Notes: generated by a model from the letters alone, not told the origin. Positions 1-8,160 are shown, counted from the first letter of the stretch. The stretch: 25,309 nt of DNA from Ruminococcaceae bacterium UBA794 (GCA_002304735.1 DBIU01000098.1:10932-36240), one strand, 5' to 3'. Translations and numbers: made by a program.

Positions 1-10
1 TTTGCGGATA

Positions 11-50
11 AAAATTAGCCAAAGTTAACGAAAATTACTGAAAATTGCTA
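11..50. repeat. Four phased AT-rich decamers upstream of fliI
   Basis: Four consecutive 10-base units begin AAAATT or AAAGTT (11-20, 21-30, 31-40, 41-50). The A-tracts therefore recur once per helical turn, an arrangement known to bend DNA. The block ends exactly where the -35 of the putative sigma28 promoter begins, so it may act as an upstream activating or curved element. It could also be the degenerate end of an upstream gene: all three forward frames hit stops within the first 30 bases, so no coding can be claimed. Confidence 0.5.
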
Positions 51-75
51 ATATTTTCGGCGATTATGCCGATAT
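49..75 (+). promoter_or_regulatory. Putative sigma28 (SigD/FliA) promoter before fliI
   Basis: TAAT at 49-52, a 15-base spacer, then GCCGATAT at 68-75. The known sigma28 consensus is TAAA-N15-GCCGATAA/T, so only one -35 base and possibly one -10 base differ. A start near 82 would give a leader of about 17 bases that contains the GGAGGA ribosome site at 88-93. The -10 octamer could arise by chance, because GATAT is common in this genome, but position and spacing are right. Confidence 0.5.
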
Positions 76-98
76 ATTATAGAGAGCGGAGGAGCAAA

Positions 99-1412
99 AT
101 GCTTGATTTGGCGGGATTTCGCGCTGATATTGATAATGCAGGACTTTTCCGCTATATGGGGAAAATCGAGAAAATCGTCGGTATGACTATCGAAGCGAGC
201 GGTCCTGCCGCTAATATCGGCGATGTTTGCAGAATTTACTCAAAGGATAAGTCGTCGTTCATAAGGGCGGAGGTCGTCGGCTTCAACAAAAGCAACATTC
301 TCCTTATGCCGTACACCGACATCGAGGGCATAGGCCCCGGAAGTATCGTCGATAACACGGGCGACAAGCTCACCGTTAAGGCGGGTCCGGAGCTTATCGG
401 GCGAATTGTGGACGCGGCGGGCGGCGCGCTTGACGGGCTTGACGACCCGGACTGCGCGGACGAGGTTTCCATCACGGGTATCCCCGTTAATCCGTTCACC
501 AGACCGCCTATTCACGAGTCAATCGAGCTTGGCGTTAAGGCGATAGACGGAATGACGCTTATGGGCAAAGGGCAGAGAATGGGCATTTTTGCAGGCTCGG
601 GCGTCGGAAAATCCACGCTTATGGGTATGATTGCAAGAAAGGTTAAGGCGGATATCAACGTTATCGCGCTTGTCGGCGAACGTGGACGCGAGGTTCGCGA
701 GTTTATCGAACGCGACCTCGGCGAGGAGGGTATGGCGCGCTCCGTGCTTGTCGTCGCAACGTCCGACCAGCCCGCGATGATGCGCTCGAAATGCCCGCTC
801 ACCGCGACCGCTATCGCGGAGTACTTTATGAAGCAGGGCAAGGACGTTCTCCTGATGATGGACAGTCTTACGCGTTACGCAATGGCGCTGCGCGAAGTCG
901 GGCTTGCAACGGGCGAGCCGCCTATCGCGAGAGGCTACACGCCTTCGATTTACAGCGCGATGCCGAAGCTTCTCGAGCGTGCGGGAAATTTCCCCGAAGG
1001 CTCGATTACGGGTATTTATACCGTGCTTGTCGAGGGCGACGACACAAACGAGCCGATTGCCGACACGGTGCGCGGTATCATCGACGGTCACATTATCCTG
1101 TCGAGAAAAATCGCAGCGCAAAACCATTATCCCGCTATCGACGTTCTTCCGAGCGTTTCGCGACTGATGGACGAAATCGCTTCTCCCGCTCACAAAGAAG
1201 CCGCGGGCAAGCTCAGAAACCTTTTGTCGCTTTACAACAACAACTATGACCTCATCTCAATCGGCGCGTACAAGCACGGCACAAACCCAAAGCTTGACGA
1301 GGCGATTAATAAAATTGACGCGATAAACCGCTTTCTTACGCAGGGACGCAAGGAAAGCTTTCCGCTTGAAGAAACCGTTAAAATGCTTATCGACGCGGTA
1401 AGTGACAAGTGA
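99..1412 (+). CDS. fliI: Flagellar export ATPase FliI
   Basis: FliI is the F1-beta-like ATPase of the flagellar type III export apparatus. It works at the cytoplasmic face of the basal body with FliH and FliJ. The 437-residue product matches the usual 435-440. Walker A is AGSGVGKS at residues 165-172 and Walker B VLLMMD ends at Asp255; the family segment GKGQRMGIFAGSG is intact. ATG 99 is chosen over an in-frame ATG at 45 because GGAGGA at 88-93 lies five bases ahead of it and FliI homologues begin near here. It opens the visible part of the operon. fliH, its usual upstream partner, would lie outside the window. The next gene starts 22 bases downstream. Confidence 0.97.
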   Translation: MLDLAGFRADIDNAGLFRYMGKIEKIVGMTIEASGPAANIGDVCRIYSKDKSSFIRAEVVGFNKSNILLMPYTDIEGIGPGSIVDNTGDKLTVKAGPELIGRIVDAAGGALDGLDDPDCADEVSITGIPVNPFTRPPIHESIELGVKAIDGMTLMGKGQRMGIFAGSGVGKSTLMGMIARKVKADINVIALVGERGREVREFIERDLGEEGMARSVLVVATSDQPAMMRSKCPLTATAIAEYFMKQGKDVLLMMDSLTRYAMALREVGLATGEPPIARGYTPSIYSAMPKLLERAGNFPEGSITGIYTVLVEGDDTNEPIADTVRGIIDGHIILSRKIAAQNHYPAIDVLPSVSRLMDEIASPAHKEAAGKLRNLLSLYNNNYDLISIGAYKHGTNPKLDEAINKIDAINRFLTQGRKESFPLEETVKMLIDAVSDK

Positions 1413-1434
1413 CGGCTGATTTAGGGGGCATTTT

Positions 1435-1893
1435 ATGAAAAAATTTCAGTTCACCCTGCAAAAGCTGATGGACTTCCGCGAACAGGAGCTTGACCGTCAG
1501 AAAAACGCGCTCGCGGCGCTTCAGGGCGATTTGAAGAAAATTCAAGACAGGCGCGAGGAGCTTGTGGCAATGGTTGTGCGGTATTCAAACGACCTTGTGG
1601 CTGCGGGCTCGGCGGGGGTTTCCGTTGCGGAAATGGCGATGCGAAAGCGCTATATCGTCACGCTTCAGCAGGAAATCCACGAATGCGAACGGCGCGCGGT
1701 TCTCAAGCAGCAGGAAATCGACAAGCAGCTTTCGGTTGTCGTTGACGCGACAAAGGACGTGAAAACGCTCGAAAAGCTTGAAGAAAAGCAGCTTGAGGAG
1801 TATAAAGCCGCCGAGGGCAAGGAAAACGAGCTGTTTATCGAGGAATTCGTGAGCGGCGGCGCAGTCAGACGCGCGATTGCGGCGCAGAAATAA
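1435..1893 (+). CDS. fliJ: Flagellar export protein FliJ
   Basis: FliJ is a small coiled-coil protein that sits in the centre of the FliI hexamer, links it to FlhA and escorts export chaperones. The 152-residue product (family about 147) starts with the typical MKKFQFTLQKLMDFRE and is almost wholly charged, heptad-rich helix with many Lys, Glu and Gln. It has no membrane segment. AGGGGG at 1423-1428 precedes the ATG. Assignment rests on the N-terminus, size, helical character and position directly after fliI; FliJ sequences are poorly conserved. Confidence 0.9.
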   Translation: MKKFQFTLQKLMDFREQELDRQKNALAALQGDLKKIQDRREELVAMVVRYSNDLVAAGSAGVSVAEMAMRKRYIVTLQQEIHECERRAVLKQQEIDKQLSVVVDATKDVKTLEKLEEKQLEEYKAAEGKENELFIEEFVSGGAVRRAIAAQK

Positions 1894-1964
1894 GGCGGCT
1901 GAATTTATTTTGGTATCACGGGGTTTCCCTTGATATATACATATTATAATAAGGAGGTGAGAAA

Positions 1965-3494
1965 ATGGCGGTTAGTTTGAATACACCGAGTATGGCGAAT
2001 TTGCGCAGCGACTATGCGGTTTCGGACGCGGCAATGCCCGCAAGAAACGCAAACGCGGCTCAGTCGGGAAAACAGCAGGACTCGCAGTTCGACGAAATGC
2101 TTTCGCATCTCGGCGAGAAAACCGAGCTTCGCTCCGTAAACGAGGATATCGACGGCGGAAAATACGACGTTCCCACGCTTGAGGAGCTTGAAAAGGCGGG
2201 TATTATCGCAATCGACAGGGATACGGGCAGAGTTTCCGCTCCGAATACCGAAAAGCTTGCGGCAAAGCTTGTTGAGAACGGAATCGACGAGGAAAATATT
2301 CCCATCGAGCTGCTTACGCCGGAGCTTTTGAAGGCAATTTCGGCGCTTCGCGACAATATTTCCGAGAAAACGGACGATATCGGCGAGGTTTTCCCGAAGC
2401 TTGAAAAGTCCGCAAAGGACGTCCTCACGGAAAAAATCGCGGACAGCGGTATTCTTGAGGAACTAGCGCAGCTTCTTATGGCGGCGGGCGGCGAAAATAC
2501 CGATAATTCCGAGCTTTTGGAGAGCGTTTCCGATGAAATCGTTCAGCAGATTGTCGAGGCGGTCGGAGCGCAGGATATCGCGCAGACGAGCGAAGCGGCT
2601 GTTACAGACGGCGCAAAGTCCGATAACAACGCTAAAACGGACGATTTGAGCGTGTTTGCGGAAGTTGTTGAAAGTCACGTCAAGGCGCGGCAGAACGCTG
2701 AAAATCAGCCTCGGGAAAACGGCGCGGACGCGCAGAGCTTCGCGGAACAGAGCGTTCCAGACGAGCTTAAAAATCTCGGAAGCGAAAAGCTTGACGTTTT
2801 GCAGAAAGCGTTCAATGACGGCGAAATTTCCGAGGTCGAGGTGAAAAATACCGTAATTTCCGAGGAAAACGCGCAGATTATTCCCGAAAAAACCGAAGAA
2901 AACCACGAATTTACCGAGCAAAAGCCGCGTGTTGAAAGCGCGAAATCGGCGGTAAGCGAGGAGCTTGAAATGCTCAGAAACGCGAAAGCAAAGCCTGTTT
3001 CCGAGGAAGCGAACGTTCCCGTGAGAGCGGAAAATCCTCTCGGCGCGGACAGCCCGATTGTTTTCAGGCGCGAGGACGGCGAGGTTTCCGTGAAGCCCTC
3101 CGAAATCATCAGTCAGACTATGAAGGCGGTTCAGACGGCGATTTCCGAGAACAGGGAGCAGACCGAGTATTCGCTCGTGCTTAACCCCGAAGAACTCGGC
3201 AGGATTACCGTAAAGATGACCAGAGCGGCGGACGGCGCGGTTTCGGTTACTATCGCGGCGGAAAATTCACAGACGCAGCGTATTCTTGAACAGCACAGCG
3301 AGCTTATGCAGTCGAATTTGAAGGACGGCGGAATTAATCTCGAGAGCTGGCAGACGGTTCACGAATCGCAGCAGGAAGCCCGCGCGCAGGATTACAGCGG
3401 CAGCGGCAAAAACCCATATTTCACGCAGCAGGACGAAACGGACGGCGACGACGACGGCGAGGAGTCTTTCGCGGACATCATCGCGGCTATGTAA
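1965..3494 (+). CDS. fliK: Flagellar hook-length control protein FliK
   Basis: FliK is a secreted molecular ruler that measures the hook and then acts on FlhB to switch export from hook to filament subunits. The 509-residue product has a long acidic, Glu/Asp/Ala/Lys-rich and probably flexible N-terminal ruler. The conserved C-terminal hook-control domain starts near residue 403 with SLVLNPEELGRITVKM and runs to about 480, including the HSELMQSNLKDGGI stretch. The C-terminus is acidic. A near-perfect AAGGAGGTGA at 1951-1960 sets the ATG. The length is above the roughly 400-residue Salmonella protein and fits the large hook subunit encoded downstream. The 71-base spacer after fliJ is AT-rich, with a TATAAT but no fitting -35. 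Confidence 0.93.
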   Translation: MAVSLNTPSMANLRSDYAVSDAAMPARNANAAQSGKQQDSQFDEMLSHLGEKTELRSVNEDIDGGKYDVPTLEELEKAGIIAIDRDTGRVSAPNTEKLAAKLVENGIDEENIPIELLTPELLKAISALRDNISEKTDDIGEVFPKLEKSAKDVLTEKIADSGILEELAQLLMAAGGENTDNSELLESVSDEIVQQIVEAVGAQDIAQTSEAAVTDGAKSDNNAKTDDLSVFAEVVESHVKARQNAENQPRENGADAQSFAEQSVPDELKNLGSEKLDVLQKAFNDGEISEVEVKNTVISEENAQIIPEKTEENHEFTEQKPRVESAKSAVSEELEMLRNAKAKPVSEEANVPVRAENPLGADSPIVFRREDGEVSVKPSEIISQTMKAVQTAISENREQTEYSLVLNPEELGRITVKMTRAADGAVSVTIAAENSQTQRILEQHSELMQSNLKDGGINLESWQTVHESQQEARAQDYSGSGKNPYFTQQDETDGDDDGEESFADIIAAM

Positions 3495-3524
3495 GTCTAA
3501 TTTTGAAGAAAAGGAGGAAAAAGT

Positions 3525-4373
3525 ATGGCAGACGGAATTTCAAACGTTCTCTCATCGGCGGAGCAGGCGCAGTCGAATTACGAGAAATACAAGGATAAGT
3601 ACGTTGACGCGACAAACGAGCTTGTAAATTCGGAAACGTTTATGCAGCTTCTCGTTGCCGAAATGACGAACCAAGACCCGCTTGAGCCTACCTCGAACAC
3701 CGAGTTTATCTCGCAGCTCGCGACTTTCTCGCAGATGCAGTACGCGCGCGATTCGAGCACATACGCTATGGCGAACTACGCGGCAAGCCTTGTCGGAAAA
3801 ACAGCGACGGCTTCCAAGATGGACGGCAAAAATCTCGTTACGAAAACTGGCGTTGTCGAAAGCGTTACCAAAAACAGCTCCGGCAACACTTATACCGTGA
3901 AAATCGACGGCGAAAGCTTTGATTTGTCCAAGATTACGGCGGTTCGCGATACCGTTAAGGACGACGAGAGCGAAAACACGGGCGCTCTTACGGGAAACGC
4001 GCTCGGCGAAAGCATCGCGAGAGCTTCGGCTATGGTCGGAATGTACGCTTCGGTTGAGAAAATCGAGGACGGAATTACCACAAAGGACAGCGGTTTTATC
4101 GCTTCAATCAAGGTTAAGGACGGCGCTATCACCGCGGTTATCAACGACAGAGAGTATAAGCTCACGGATATAACCGAGGTTACTTACGCGACAATCGTTC
4201 CCGACGACAACAACGGCGGCGAGGATATTAAGCCCGATACTCCCGACAACGGCGAGGAAGAAACCGTTCTTCAGATGGGCGCGGTTATCCCCGACAAGGA
4301 TATTGAGGATATCGCGGACCTTATCGACGAGGACGAGGACGGTATAAAGGCGGTTCAGGGTATCGAGGGCTGA
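3525..4373 (+). CDS. flgD: Flagellar hook cap protein FlgD, with duplicated C-terminal domain
   Basis: FlgD caps the growing hook and is needed for FlgE polymerisation. The N-terminal signature is clear at residues 38-72 (FMQLLVAEMTNQDPLEP, then FISQLATFSQMQ). At 282 residues it is about twice the 140-residue Bacillus form. The extra length is explained by two similar blocks, residues 88-143 and 169-223, sharing VG-x2-A, K, TK, G-x3-S, L-x2-IT-x-V in order, followed by an acidic tail (224-282). I infer tandem duplication of the Tudor-like beta domain. AAGGAGG lies just before the ATG. It sits between fliK and the TIGR02530-type gene, the usual Clostridia order. Confidence 0.95.
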   Translation: MADGISNVLSSAEQAQSNYEKYKDKYVDATNELVNSETFMQLLVAEMTNQDPLEPTSNTEFISQLATFSQMQYARDSSTYAMANYAASLVGKTATASKMDGKNLVTKTGVVESVTKNSSGNTYTVKIDGESFDLSKITAVRDTVKDDESENTGALTGNALGESIARASAMVGMYASVEKIEDGITTKDSGFIASIKVKDGAITAVINDREYKLTDITEVTYATIVPDDNNGGEDIKPDTPDNGEEETVLQMGAVIPDKDIEDIADLIDEDEDGIKAVQGIEG

Positions 4374-4392
4374 AAGCAGGGAGGCTTGTTTT

Positions 4393-4797
4393 ATGCTGAT
4401 AAGCGAATATCTCGCGCTTCGCAATAAAATAAGCGTTACCACGGGAAACGGCGTCATCGCCGAAAATAACGCGCAATTCCCCGAACAAGCCGAGGGCGAA
4501 AGCTTCGCGGCGGCTTTACAAAGCAAAATCGAGGAACAACACGGAGTCGGCTTCTCGAAACACGCAATTAAGCGGCTTTCCGAAAGAAGCATCGACGTAA
4601 CCGAGGGCGATACGCTCGAAAGGCTCAACAAGGCGGTCGAAATCGCCGCGGATAAGGGCAGCAGCGACGCGCTGGTTCTTGTGGATACAAACGCTTTTGT
4701 CGTTAGCGTGAAGAATAATACGGTCGTCACCGCCATAGCTCAAGAGGAGCTTAAAGGGAACATTTTCACGAAAATTGATTCAACCGTGATTATCTGA
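4393..4797 (+). CDS. Flagellar operon protein, TIGR02530 type
   Basis: A 134-residue cytoplasmic-looking protein of the uncharacterised flagellar-operon family found between flgD and flgE in many Bacillota. The family signature is visible as FSKHAIKRLSER near residues 55-66, followed by an alternating helix/strand C-terminal half (LVLVDTNAFVVSVKNNTVVT). It has no signal peptide or membrane segment. GGGAGG about 10 bases upstream of the ATG supports the start. Its molecular role is unknown; synteny suggests hook assembly. It ends 80 bases before flgE, a spacer that holds a stable hairpin. Confidence 0.85.
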   Translation: MLISEYLALRNKISVTTGNGVIAENNAQFPEQAEGESFAAALQSKIEEQHGVGFSKHAIKRLSERSIDVTEGDTLERLNKAVEIAADKGSSDALVLVDTNAFVVSVKNNTVVTAIAQEELKGNIFTKIDSTVII

Positions 4798-4817
4798 ACG
4801 GACCTTCGGGGATTCAG

Positions 4818-4842
4818 GCGGGGCTTGCGAATGAAGCTCCGC
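4818..4842 (+). other. RNA hairpin in the flgE leader
   Basis: A 9-bp stem (4818-4826 with 4834-4842; GCGGGGCTT against AAGCTCCGC, one G-U pair) closes a 7-base loop. No T-run follows, so it is not an intrinsic terminator. It lies 35 bases upstream of the flgE ATG and its GGAGGG ribosome site. It may be a processing or stability element that separates hook-protein expression from the upstream genes. Confidence 0.5.
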
Positions 4843-4877
4843 GGCACGGTTAAACATCACTATTTGGAGGGTCAAAA

Positions 4878-7043
4878 ATGGTTAAATCGTTATATTCCGG
4901 CGTTTCCGGACTTAAAACGCACCAGTCCAAAATGGACGTTATCGGTAACAATATCGCGAACGTAAACACCACGGGCTTCAAGGCGGGCGTGGTTACGTTC
5001 AAGGACGTTTACTATCAGAACAAAATCAACCCCTCTGCGGGTACCTCGACGCTCGGCGGCGTTAACCCCGCGCAGGTCGGCTACGGCGTTAGACTGAACT
5101 CCACCGTCGCTAATATGACGCAGTCGGGCTTCAACTACACCGACAGCAAGTGGGATATGGCGCTCGACGGCGAGGGTTTCTTCCAGGTTATGGACGGCTC
5201 GGGCAACATCTTCTACACGAGAGCGGGCGCTTTCTCCGTTGACGCGGACGGCTATCTCGTAAACGCTTCCGGTTATCACGTTCTCGGCGTTACGGGCGAC
5301 TCGGACGGCGTCGAGCCTTCTTCCGAGATTATCAGAATTATCGTTCCCGACACCGACGCGCACGCTTCTTCCGCGACAAAGAAGGTTAACGGCGTAAATG
5401 TAACGCTTTCCGTAAGCGCGCCTTCGGATAACACCGATATGTCCGTTACTTTCACTCCCGCGGAATACCCCTACGCAACCTATGCGAACGGTATCCTTAA
5501 CATTTTCTTCAATCAGGACGAACAGTACAATTCCGAGGACGCTTTCGAGCAGGCTATCCAGAAAGCCCTTGACGCGGGCGGAATTACGCTTCCCGACGAC
5601 GTTTCGCTCAACTTTGAGTTCGAGAGTATTCCCGATAATCCCGAGGCGGTTATCGCGAAGAACAGCATAAGCGGCTTGAACTTCAAAACCGCGAACGACA
5701 GCTGTATGTTCCACCAGACCTATCCCGAGGTTGACGCTTCCGGCACTACCGTTCAGAAGCACTCCTACATCGGCTTCGCGACAAGCAAGGTTCTCGGCGA
5801 TAAGATTGCCGTTAAGCTCGATTACGACAACACGATTGACGCGCCCGACGCTTCTTACGCTGCGGCTGTTGCGGGAACAAGCCCCGGAACATGGACAATC
5901 AAGGTTAACGAGAACTCCACCGCCGAGGAAATTAATCAGGCGATTAAGACGGTTACTTCCGCAAATCCCACTTTCCCCGAGCTTACCTGCACGAACTACG
6001 TTCTCCCGTCCGATAAGACGACAAGAGCGAACGTTCTCCAGACGATGGAAAACGGCGGCGCTCTCACAACCGACGGCACAAGCGGCGCTTCGGGCGGATT
6101 TGACGTTGCGGCTACCGTTCCCGGCGAATACGCGAATAATTACAAGATTACCTATGCTTATGTCGCAGGTTACGGCAAGACAAACGCCGTTTGGAACGAA
6201 AACGAGCTTACAATAACGGTTTGCAACGACACGACCGTTGCCGATATTAACGAAAAGATAAAGACCGCCGCTCGCGGAACCGAGAAGAAAATTCTCACGA
6301 TGGCGAACGTTTCCGGTCTTATGAACAACAAGATTGAGGCTACGCTTGAAGCGGGCGGAGCGACCTATACCGTTATCGAAACCGACCCCAGCGGCGCGCA
6401 GAAGATTACTACGGGCGCTACGCGCAATACCGACGGAACCTATACGGGCGGCACGGAAACCTACAAGAAGCCCGACGGAACCGCCGCTGCGGACGCGGAC
6501 GCGGCGGGATTTACCGCAGAGCCTGCCGGAACGTCGGCTTGGAATCCCCAGATGAGAGAAGCGTTCTTCGGCGGAAATCCCTCGATTTCTCCGATGGGCG
6601 GCGAGGACAGCTTCTTCACGGGCGTTGCAAAGAGCCTTTCCACCTTCGCTCTCGAGGACGGCCGCCTCGGCGGCGCGCAGCCGCTTGATTCCTGCGACGT
6701 CGTTATCCAGACGGACGGCACAATCATCGGTATTCACCCCGTTCACGGCAGACTTACGCTCGGACGTATAGATATCGCGCTTTTCGATAACCCCAACGGT
6801 CTTTCGCAGGCGGGCGGCACGAATTTCGCGAAAACAGTCGCTTCCGGCGAGCCTAATCTCGCGATTGCGGGCGGCGACAGCGGCGCGGGAAGCGTTCTGT
6901 CGAACACGCTTGAAATGTCGAACGTCGACCTTTCGCAGGAGTTCACCGATATGATTACCACGCAGAGAGGCTTCCAGGCTAACTCCCGTGTTATCACGGT
7001 TTCGGATACTATGCTTGAAGAACTTCTGTCCCTTAAGAGATAA
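4878..7043 (+). CDS. flgE: Flagellar hook protein FlgE, large variant
   Basis: FlgE polymerises outside the cell into the hook joining rod and filament. The N-terminal D0/D1 motif (SGVSGLKTHQSKMDVIGNNI, then ANVNTTGFKAGVVTFKDVYY) and the C-terminal motif (LEMSNVDLSQEFTDMITTQR, then GFQANSRVITVSDTMLEELL) are typical. At 721 residues it is far longer than Bacillus (264) or Salmonella (403) FlgE. The excess is a central surface-exposed region, roughly residues 155-560. Three stretches there, starting near residues 204, 337 and 442, share a pattern of a beta strand, Asn, and then a helix with an I/A-x2-A/K-I ending, like flagellin IN repeats. TTTGGAGGG precedes the ATG. The gene is bracketed by hairpins in both flanking spacers. 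Confidence 0.95.
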   Translation: MVKSLYSGVSGLKTHQSKMDVIGNNIANVNTTGFKAGVVTFKDVYYQNKINPSAGTSTLGGVNPAQVGYGVRLNSTVANMTQSGFNYTDSKWDMALDGEGFFQVMDGSGNIFYTRAGAFSVDADGYLVNASGYHVLGVTGDSDGVEPSSEIIRIIVPDTDAHASSATKKVNGVNVTLSVSAPSDNTDMSVTFTPAEYPYATYANGILNIFFNQDEQYNSEDAFEQAIQKALDAGGITLPDDVSLNFEFESIPDNPEAVIAKNSISGLNFKTANDSCMFHQTYPEVDASGTTVQKHSYIGFATSKVLGDKIAVKLDYDNTIDAPDASYAAAVAGTSPGTWTIKVNENSTAEEINQAIKTVTSANPTFPELTCTNYVLPSDKTTRANVLQTMENGGALTTDGTSGASGGFDVAATVPGEYANNYKITYAYVAGYGKTNAVWNENELTITVCNDTTVADINEKIKTAARGTEKKILTMANVSGLMNNKIEATLEAGGATYTVIETDPSGAQKITTGATRNTDGTYTGGTETYKKPDGTAAADADAAGFTAEPAGTSAWNPQMREAFFGGNPSISPMGGEDSFFTGVAKSLSTFALEDGRLGGAQPLDSCDVVIQTDGTIIGIHPVHGRLTLGRIDIALFDNPNGLSQAGGTNFAKTVASGEPNLAIAGGDSGAGSVLSNTLEMSNVDLSQEFTDMITTQRGFQANSRVITVSDTMLEELLSLKR

Positions 7044-7050
7044 TTTTTTC

Positions 7051-7087
7051 ACCCCGCGCGGGGCTTCAAAACCCCGCGCCGCGGGTT
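7051..7087 (+). other. GC-rich hairpin after flgE
   Basis: A perfect 8-bp GC stem (7056-7063 GCGCGGGG with 7072-7079 CCCCGCGC, loop CTTCAAAA) extends outward to a second CCC/GGG block after a small internal loop. It begins 13 bases after the flgE stop. The T-run (7044-7049) lies before the stem, not after it, so a canonical + strand terminator is not supported. It most likely protects the flgE mRNA 3' end or weakens read-through into flbD and motA. Confidence 0.6.
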
Positions 7088-7104
7088 GATTTAGGCGGTA
7101 AAAT

Positions 7105-7323
7105 ATGATTATTCTGACAAAACTTGACGGAAAAGAGTTCCTCTTAAACGAGGATTTGATTGAGATTGTGAACGAAACGCCCGATACCGTAATCGTTCTC
7201 GGAAACGGACACAGCTATATCGTTCGCGAAAGCATTAAGGAATTGCAGCAAAAAATCAAAGAAAACAAGAGGTTAATCCGCCGAAGCCGCCTTGCGGATA
7301 AAGCGGAAAAGCCTTTGACATAA
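7105..7323 (+). CDS. flbD: FlbD/SwrD family flagellar protein
   Basis: A small 72-residue protein of the FlbD family (SwrD in Bacillus subtilis, which raises motor torque for swarming). The signature MIILTKLDGKEFLLNEDLIE, then NETPDTVIVLGNGHSYIVRE is complete. The C-terminal tail is basic (KENKRLIRRSRL). It is probably cytoplasmic. Position between flgE and motA is standard for Clostridia and fits a stator-related role. A weak TTTAGGCGG site lies just before the ATG. Confidence 0.93.
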   Translation: MIILTKLDGKEFLLNEDLIEIVNETPDTVIVLGNGHSYIVRESIKELQQKIKENKRLIRRSRLADKAEKPLT

Positions 7324-7362
7324 AGCCACGGATTGGCAAATTTACAGAAATGAGGGATTATT

Positions 7363-8160
7363 TTGAATTTATCGCTTATTATAGGCTGGATTGTAGCGTT
7401 CGGAATGGTCGTTTTCGGCATCATTTTCGATATGGAAACGTTGTCCGTAAATATGAAGTCGTTTATGAACTTCGTCGACGTTCAGTCGCTCGCAATTACA
7501 ATCGGCGGTACGCTCGGCTGCCTTATCGCGTCGTTCCCGATGTCTTACCTCAAGGGAGTGGGAAAGCGTATGGGAATGGCGTTTAAGCCGAAAAAGTACG
7601 ACCCCAACAAGTACATAGCGGATATCGTCGAGTACGCGCAGATTGCCCGCACGCGCGGTCTGCTTGCGCTCGAAGAAAGCGCGAACCAGTGCGCCGACCC
7701 GTTTATGAAGTCCAGCCTTATGCTTATCGTCGACGCAAACGACCCCGAAAAGGTCCGCGGTATGCTTGACGACACGATTATGTTTATGTGCGAGCGTCAC
7801 GAAAACGGACGCGCGTTCTTTGAAAAGGGCGTCGGCATTTTCCCCGCGTTCGGTATGCTCGGTACGCTAATCGGTCTTATAAATATGCTTGCGAGCGTTG
7901 ACTTCGACAACCCCGCCGAGCTTACCGTCGGAATGGCTGTCGCGCTTATCACAACGTTCTACGGCTCGCTTTTCGCGAACGTTATCTTCGCGCCGCTTGC
8001 TATGGCGCTGAAAAATCTTCACGAGGAAGAGCTTCTTTGTATGCAGATTATCGAGGAGGGCGTTCTCGCAATCGCGGGAGGTTCAAACCCGCGCTATATT
8101 CAGGAAAAGCTTGAATTTATGCTGCCGAAAAGCTCGATTAAGTCGAACAATTCAAAATAA
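7363..8160 (+). CDS. motA: Flagellar stator subunit MotA
   Basis: MotA and MotB form the proton (or sodium) channel that drives rotation. The 265-residue protein has four membrane segments (about 5-22, 41-58, 155-175, 186-206) and a cytoplasmic loop with the ARTRGLLALEE segment (95-105) carrying the Arg and Glu that contact FliG. The channel motif PAFGMLGTLIGL is at 161-172 and the TM4 segment at 189-211 contains TTFYGSLFANVIFAP. The start is TTG 7363, placed by GAGGGA at 7352-7357 and by alignment to the usual MotA N-terminus; no in-frame ATG fits. It is followed by 194 bases with a new promoter before motB. Confidence 0.95.
   Translation: MNLSLIIGWIVAFGMVVFGIIFDMETLSVNMKSFMNFVDVQSLAITIGGTLGCLIASFPMSYLKGVGKRMGMAFKPKKYDPNKYIADIVEYAQIARTRGLLALEESANQCADPFMKSSLMLIVDANDPEKVRGMLDDTIMFMCERHENGRAFFEKGVGIFPAFGMLGTLIGLINMLASVDFDNPAELTVGMAVALITTFYGSLFANVIFAPLAMALKNLHEEELLCMQIIEEGVLAIAGGSNPRYIQEKLEFMLPKSSIKSNNSK

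Noticed and set aside
1..18. 3' end of fliH at the window start
   Set aside because: The few codons before the stops (for example FADKN) cannot be matched to any family.
1930..1950. TATAAT before fliK as a promoter
   Set aside because: The nearest TTGATA is only nine bases upstream and no -35 lies at 16-18 bases. The -10 would also run directly into the ribosome site.
4890..7052. 720-codon minus-strand frame opposite flgE
   Set aside because: It is a shadow of the strongly biased flgE codons; the product is Arg/Asn/Val-rich without domains, and flgE is unmistakable.
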